In this document: one piece after another, positions 63,093-64,000 of the stretch | Position numbering within the stretch: the stretch's first letter is position 1 | Layout: each line of letters opens with the position of its first letter | NCBI GenBank assembly: GCA_038237745.1 | Contig: JBBRYJ010000010.1 | Span: 72,557 to 136,556, forward strand | Length of the DNA stretch: 64,000 nt | Direction: 5' to 3' | Source of the DNA: DASQEH01 sp038237745 | GTDB taxonomy: Bacteria; Actinomycetota; Actinomycetes; Propionibacteriales; Nocardioidaceae | Made by a program: the position numbers and the translations under genes | The notes under the pieces: generated by a model | What the model saw: the letters and a program-made list of their open reading frames with translations, nothing else | Database searches by the model: none | Told to the model about the DNA's origin: nothing

Positions 63093-63927
63093 CGGGCTCA
63101 CCGCACCGTCCTACACGCCGGTGGCCGACCTCGACCCTGTCCTGGCGACCGCTCTGCTCGCAGACCTCAGACAGCGAGGGGTCGCGGCGTACACTAAGCC
63201 GATCGAGTCCACGACGACCAGTGGGTTCGACCGGCCCGAGTTCCGTGTCGGGGTACAGGACCGCCTGTACGTCGACGCGGCAGCGTCGGTCCGCGTGCGC
63301 GAGCTGCTGTCCGACCGCGACCCAGCGCTCCTGGCGGACAACGACGACCTCACCTGGGCGCAGATCGTCGCTGGTTTCGACCAACCGCTTCCTGCGGGCT
63401 TCTCGCCCTGGCCCAGCCAGGAGGACCTTGCGACCGAGCCCGTCGACCGCGACGAGGCAACCGCCGGCCCACTTCGCGGTGGTGGGGGCAGCGACGTCGT
63501 CCTGCCGTTCACCGACCGCCGGCGCAAGACCGACCCACGCCAGCCGGACGAGGCGAGCGACGAGCCGGAGACGGCACCCAGCACCGGAACGCCTGGGCAG
63601 CCGCAGGGGCCGCGTACCCCACCTTTCGACGATGTCGAGTTCCTTGCGTCGACATCTCGGAGCGCCAGGGCCGATGACGAGGACCACTTCGTGCCTGAGC
63701 CGCCGCCACCCCTACCGCTGCTTCCGCCCTACAAGCAGGTCGCGTGGCTCGGCGTGGCAGGCGGGCCGGTGTTGTTGCTGCTGGCCGCCCTCTTCGGCAT
63801 CGTGCTGCCCGAGTGGGTGGCGTTCCTGGGCGTGATCGGGTTCATCGGTGGGTTCGTCACGCTGGTCGCGACGATGAGTGAACGAGACGACGGCGGCTGG
63901 GGGCCGGACGACGGGGCCGTGGTCTAG
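63067..63927 (+). CDS. Hypothetical membrane protein with two C-terminal helices
   Basis: A 286-residue protein. Residues 1-125 form a compact domain (PSYTPVADLDPVLATALLADLRQRGVAAYT, with FRVGVQDRLYVDAAASVRVRELL); 126-225 are Pro/Asp/Arg-rich and likely disordered; two hydrophobic helices follow (about 227-247 and 250-270) and a short acidic tail. I recognise no named family with confidence. GTG at 63082 is an alternative start. The stop TAG is the first unit of an 18-bp tandem repeat. Confidence 0.6.
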   Translation: MRATAVRTNGLTAPSYTPVADLDPVLATALLADLRQRGVAAYTKPIESTTTSGFDRPEFRVGVQDRLYVDAAASVRVRELLSDRDPALLADNDDLTWAQIVAGFDQPLPAGFSPWPSQEDLATEPVDRDEATAGPLRGGGGSDVVLPFTDRRRKTDPRQPDEASDEPETAPSTGTPGQPQGPRTPPFDDVEFLASTSRSARADDEDHFVPEPPPPLPLLPPYKQVAWLGVAGGPVLLLLAALFGIVLPEWVAFLGVIGFIGGFVTLVATMSERDDGGWGPDDGAVV

Positions 63928-64000
63928 GCGGTCGCCGTGGTCTAGGCGGTCGCCGTGGTCTAGGCGGTCGCCGTGGTCTAGGCGGTCGCCGTGGTCTAGG
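63919..64000 (+). repeat. 18-bp tandem repeat carrying stop codons
   Basis: The unit GTGGTCTAGGCGGTCGCC is repeated exactly, four full copies and ten bases of a fifth, to the end of the window. In the frame of the upstream gene each unit contains TAG, and the first TAG is that gene's stop codon. The array continues beyond the window, so its full length is unknown. Confidence 0.95.

Noticed and set aside
63919..64000. CRISPR array
   Set aside because: The repeats are directly adjacent 18-bp units with no unique spacers and no cas genes; it is a simple tandem repeat.

Overview
The window is GC-rich chromosomal DNA from an actinomycete-type bacterium. The evidence is the gene content and order: a division and cell-wall (dcw) cluster running mraZ to wag31 without ftsA, the actinobacterial pairs Rv2175c-like/pknL and MoxR/DUF58/TgpA, an actinobacterial ileS T-box leader, a LexA box of the CGAAC-N4-GTTCG type, and many GTG starts. 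I cannot name the genus. I saw no rRNA, tRNA, insertion sequence, prophage or CRISPR array.

Region 1 (1-10 kb). A Lon-substrate-binding-domain gene is cut by the left edge. It converges on a broken DUF3352 gene and a small membrane-protein gene. Replicative dnaE1, a TetM/Otr(A)-like GTPase, rluD, lspA and a TraR/DksA-type zinc protein follow on the minus strand. The last three form one overlapping operon with a recognisable promoter.

Region 2 (10-13.4 kb). ileS stands alone on the plus strand behind a T-box riboswitch. Its enzyme has GVHH where HIGH is expected, the swapped signature reported for mupirocin hyper-resistant type-2 IleS.

Region 3 (13.5-32.6 kb). The dcw cluster is all on the minus strand, transcribed from mraZ towards wag31: mraZ, a 50-codon membrane-peptide gene, rsmH, ftsL, ftsI, murE, murF, mraY, murD, ftsW, murG, murC, ftsQ, ftsZ, pgeF, yggS, sepF, yggT, wag31. 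Most junctions are 4-bp ATGA or GTGA overlaps. MraZ has a promoter overlaid by three GTGG boxes at 10-bp period, which suggests autoregulation. The genes make lipid II and the septal synthase, and build and place the Z ring and the polar growth scaffold.

Region 4 (32.9-39 kb). A MoxR ATPase, DUF58 protein and TgpA transglutaminase form one plus-strand unit, followed by DUF3040 and a secreted L,D-transpeptidase.

Region 5 (39-45.6 kb). This is an SOS mutagenesis cassette on the minus strand: DUF6504, a DnaE2-type polymerase with degenerate PHP residues, a methyltransferase and a catalytically intact DinB. It starts from a near-consensus promoter whose start site lies in a 34-bp LexA palindrome.

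Region 6 (45.6-53.5 kb). Mixed genes: a YbaK-like protein, secreted or anchored proteins, a TAP-type hydrolase, a beta-propeller protein, and a tightly overlapped trio (DUF4126 membrane protein, ATP-grasp ligase, phytoene-desaturase-like flavoprotein) of unknown purpose.

Region 7 (53.5-64 kb). Polyprenyl diphosphate synthase, Rv2175c-like regulator, PASTA kinase PknL, an EamA transporter, threonine aldolase, class II DAHP synthase, a phosphofructokinase with the PPi-type residue pair, an acyltransferase, and a hypothetical membrane protein whose stop codon lies inside an 18-bp tandem repeat that runs off the window. Several genes here appear to be leaderless (TANNNT six or seven bases before the start codon).
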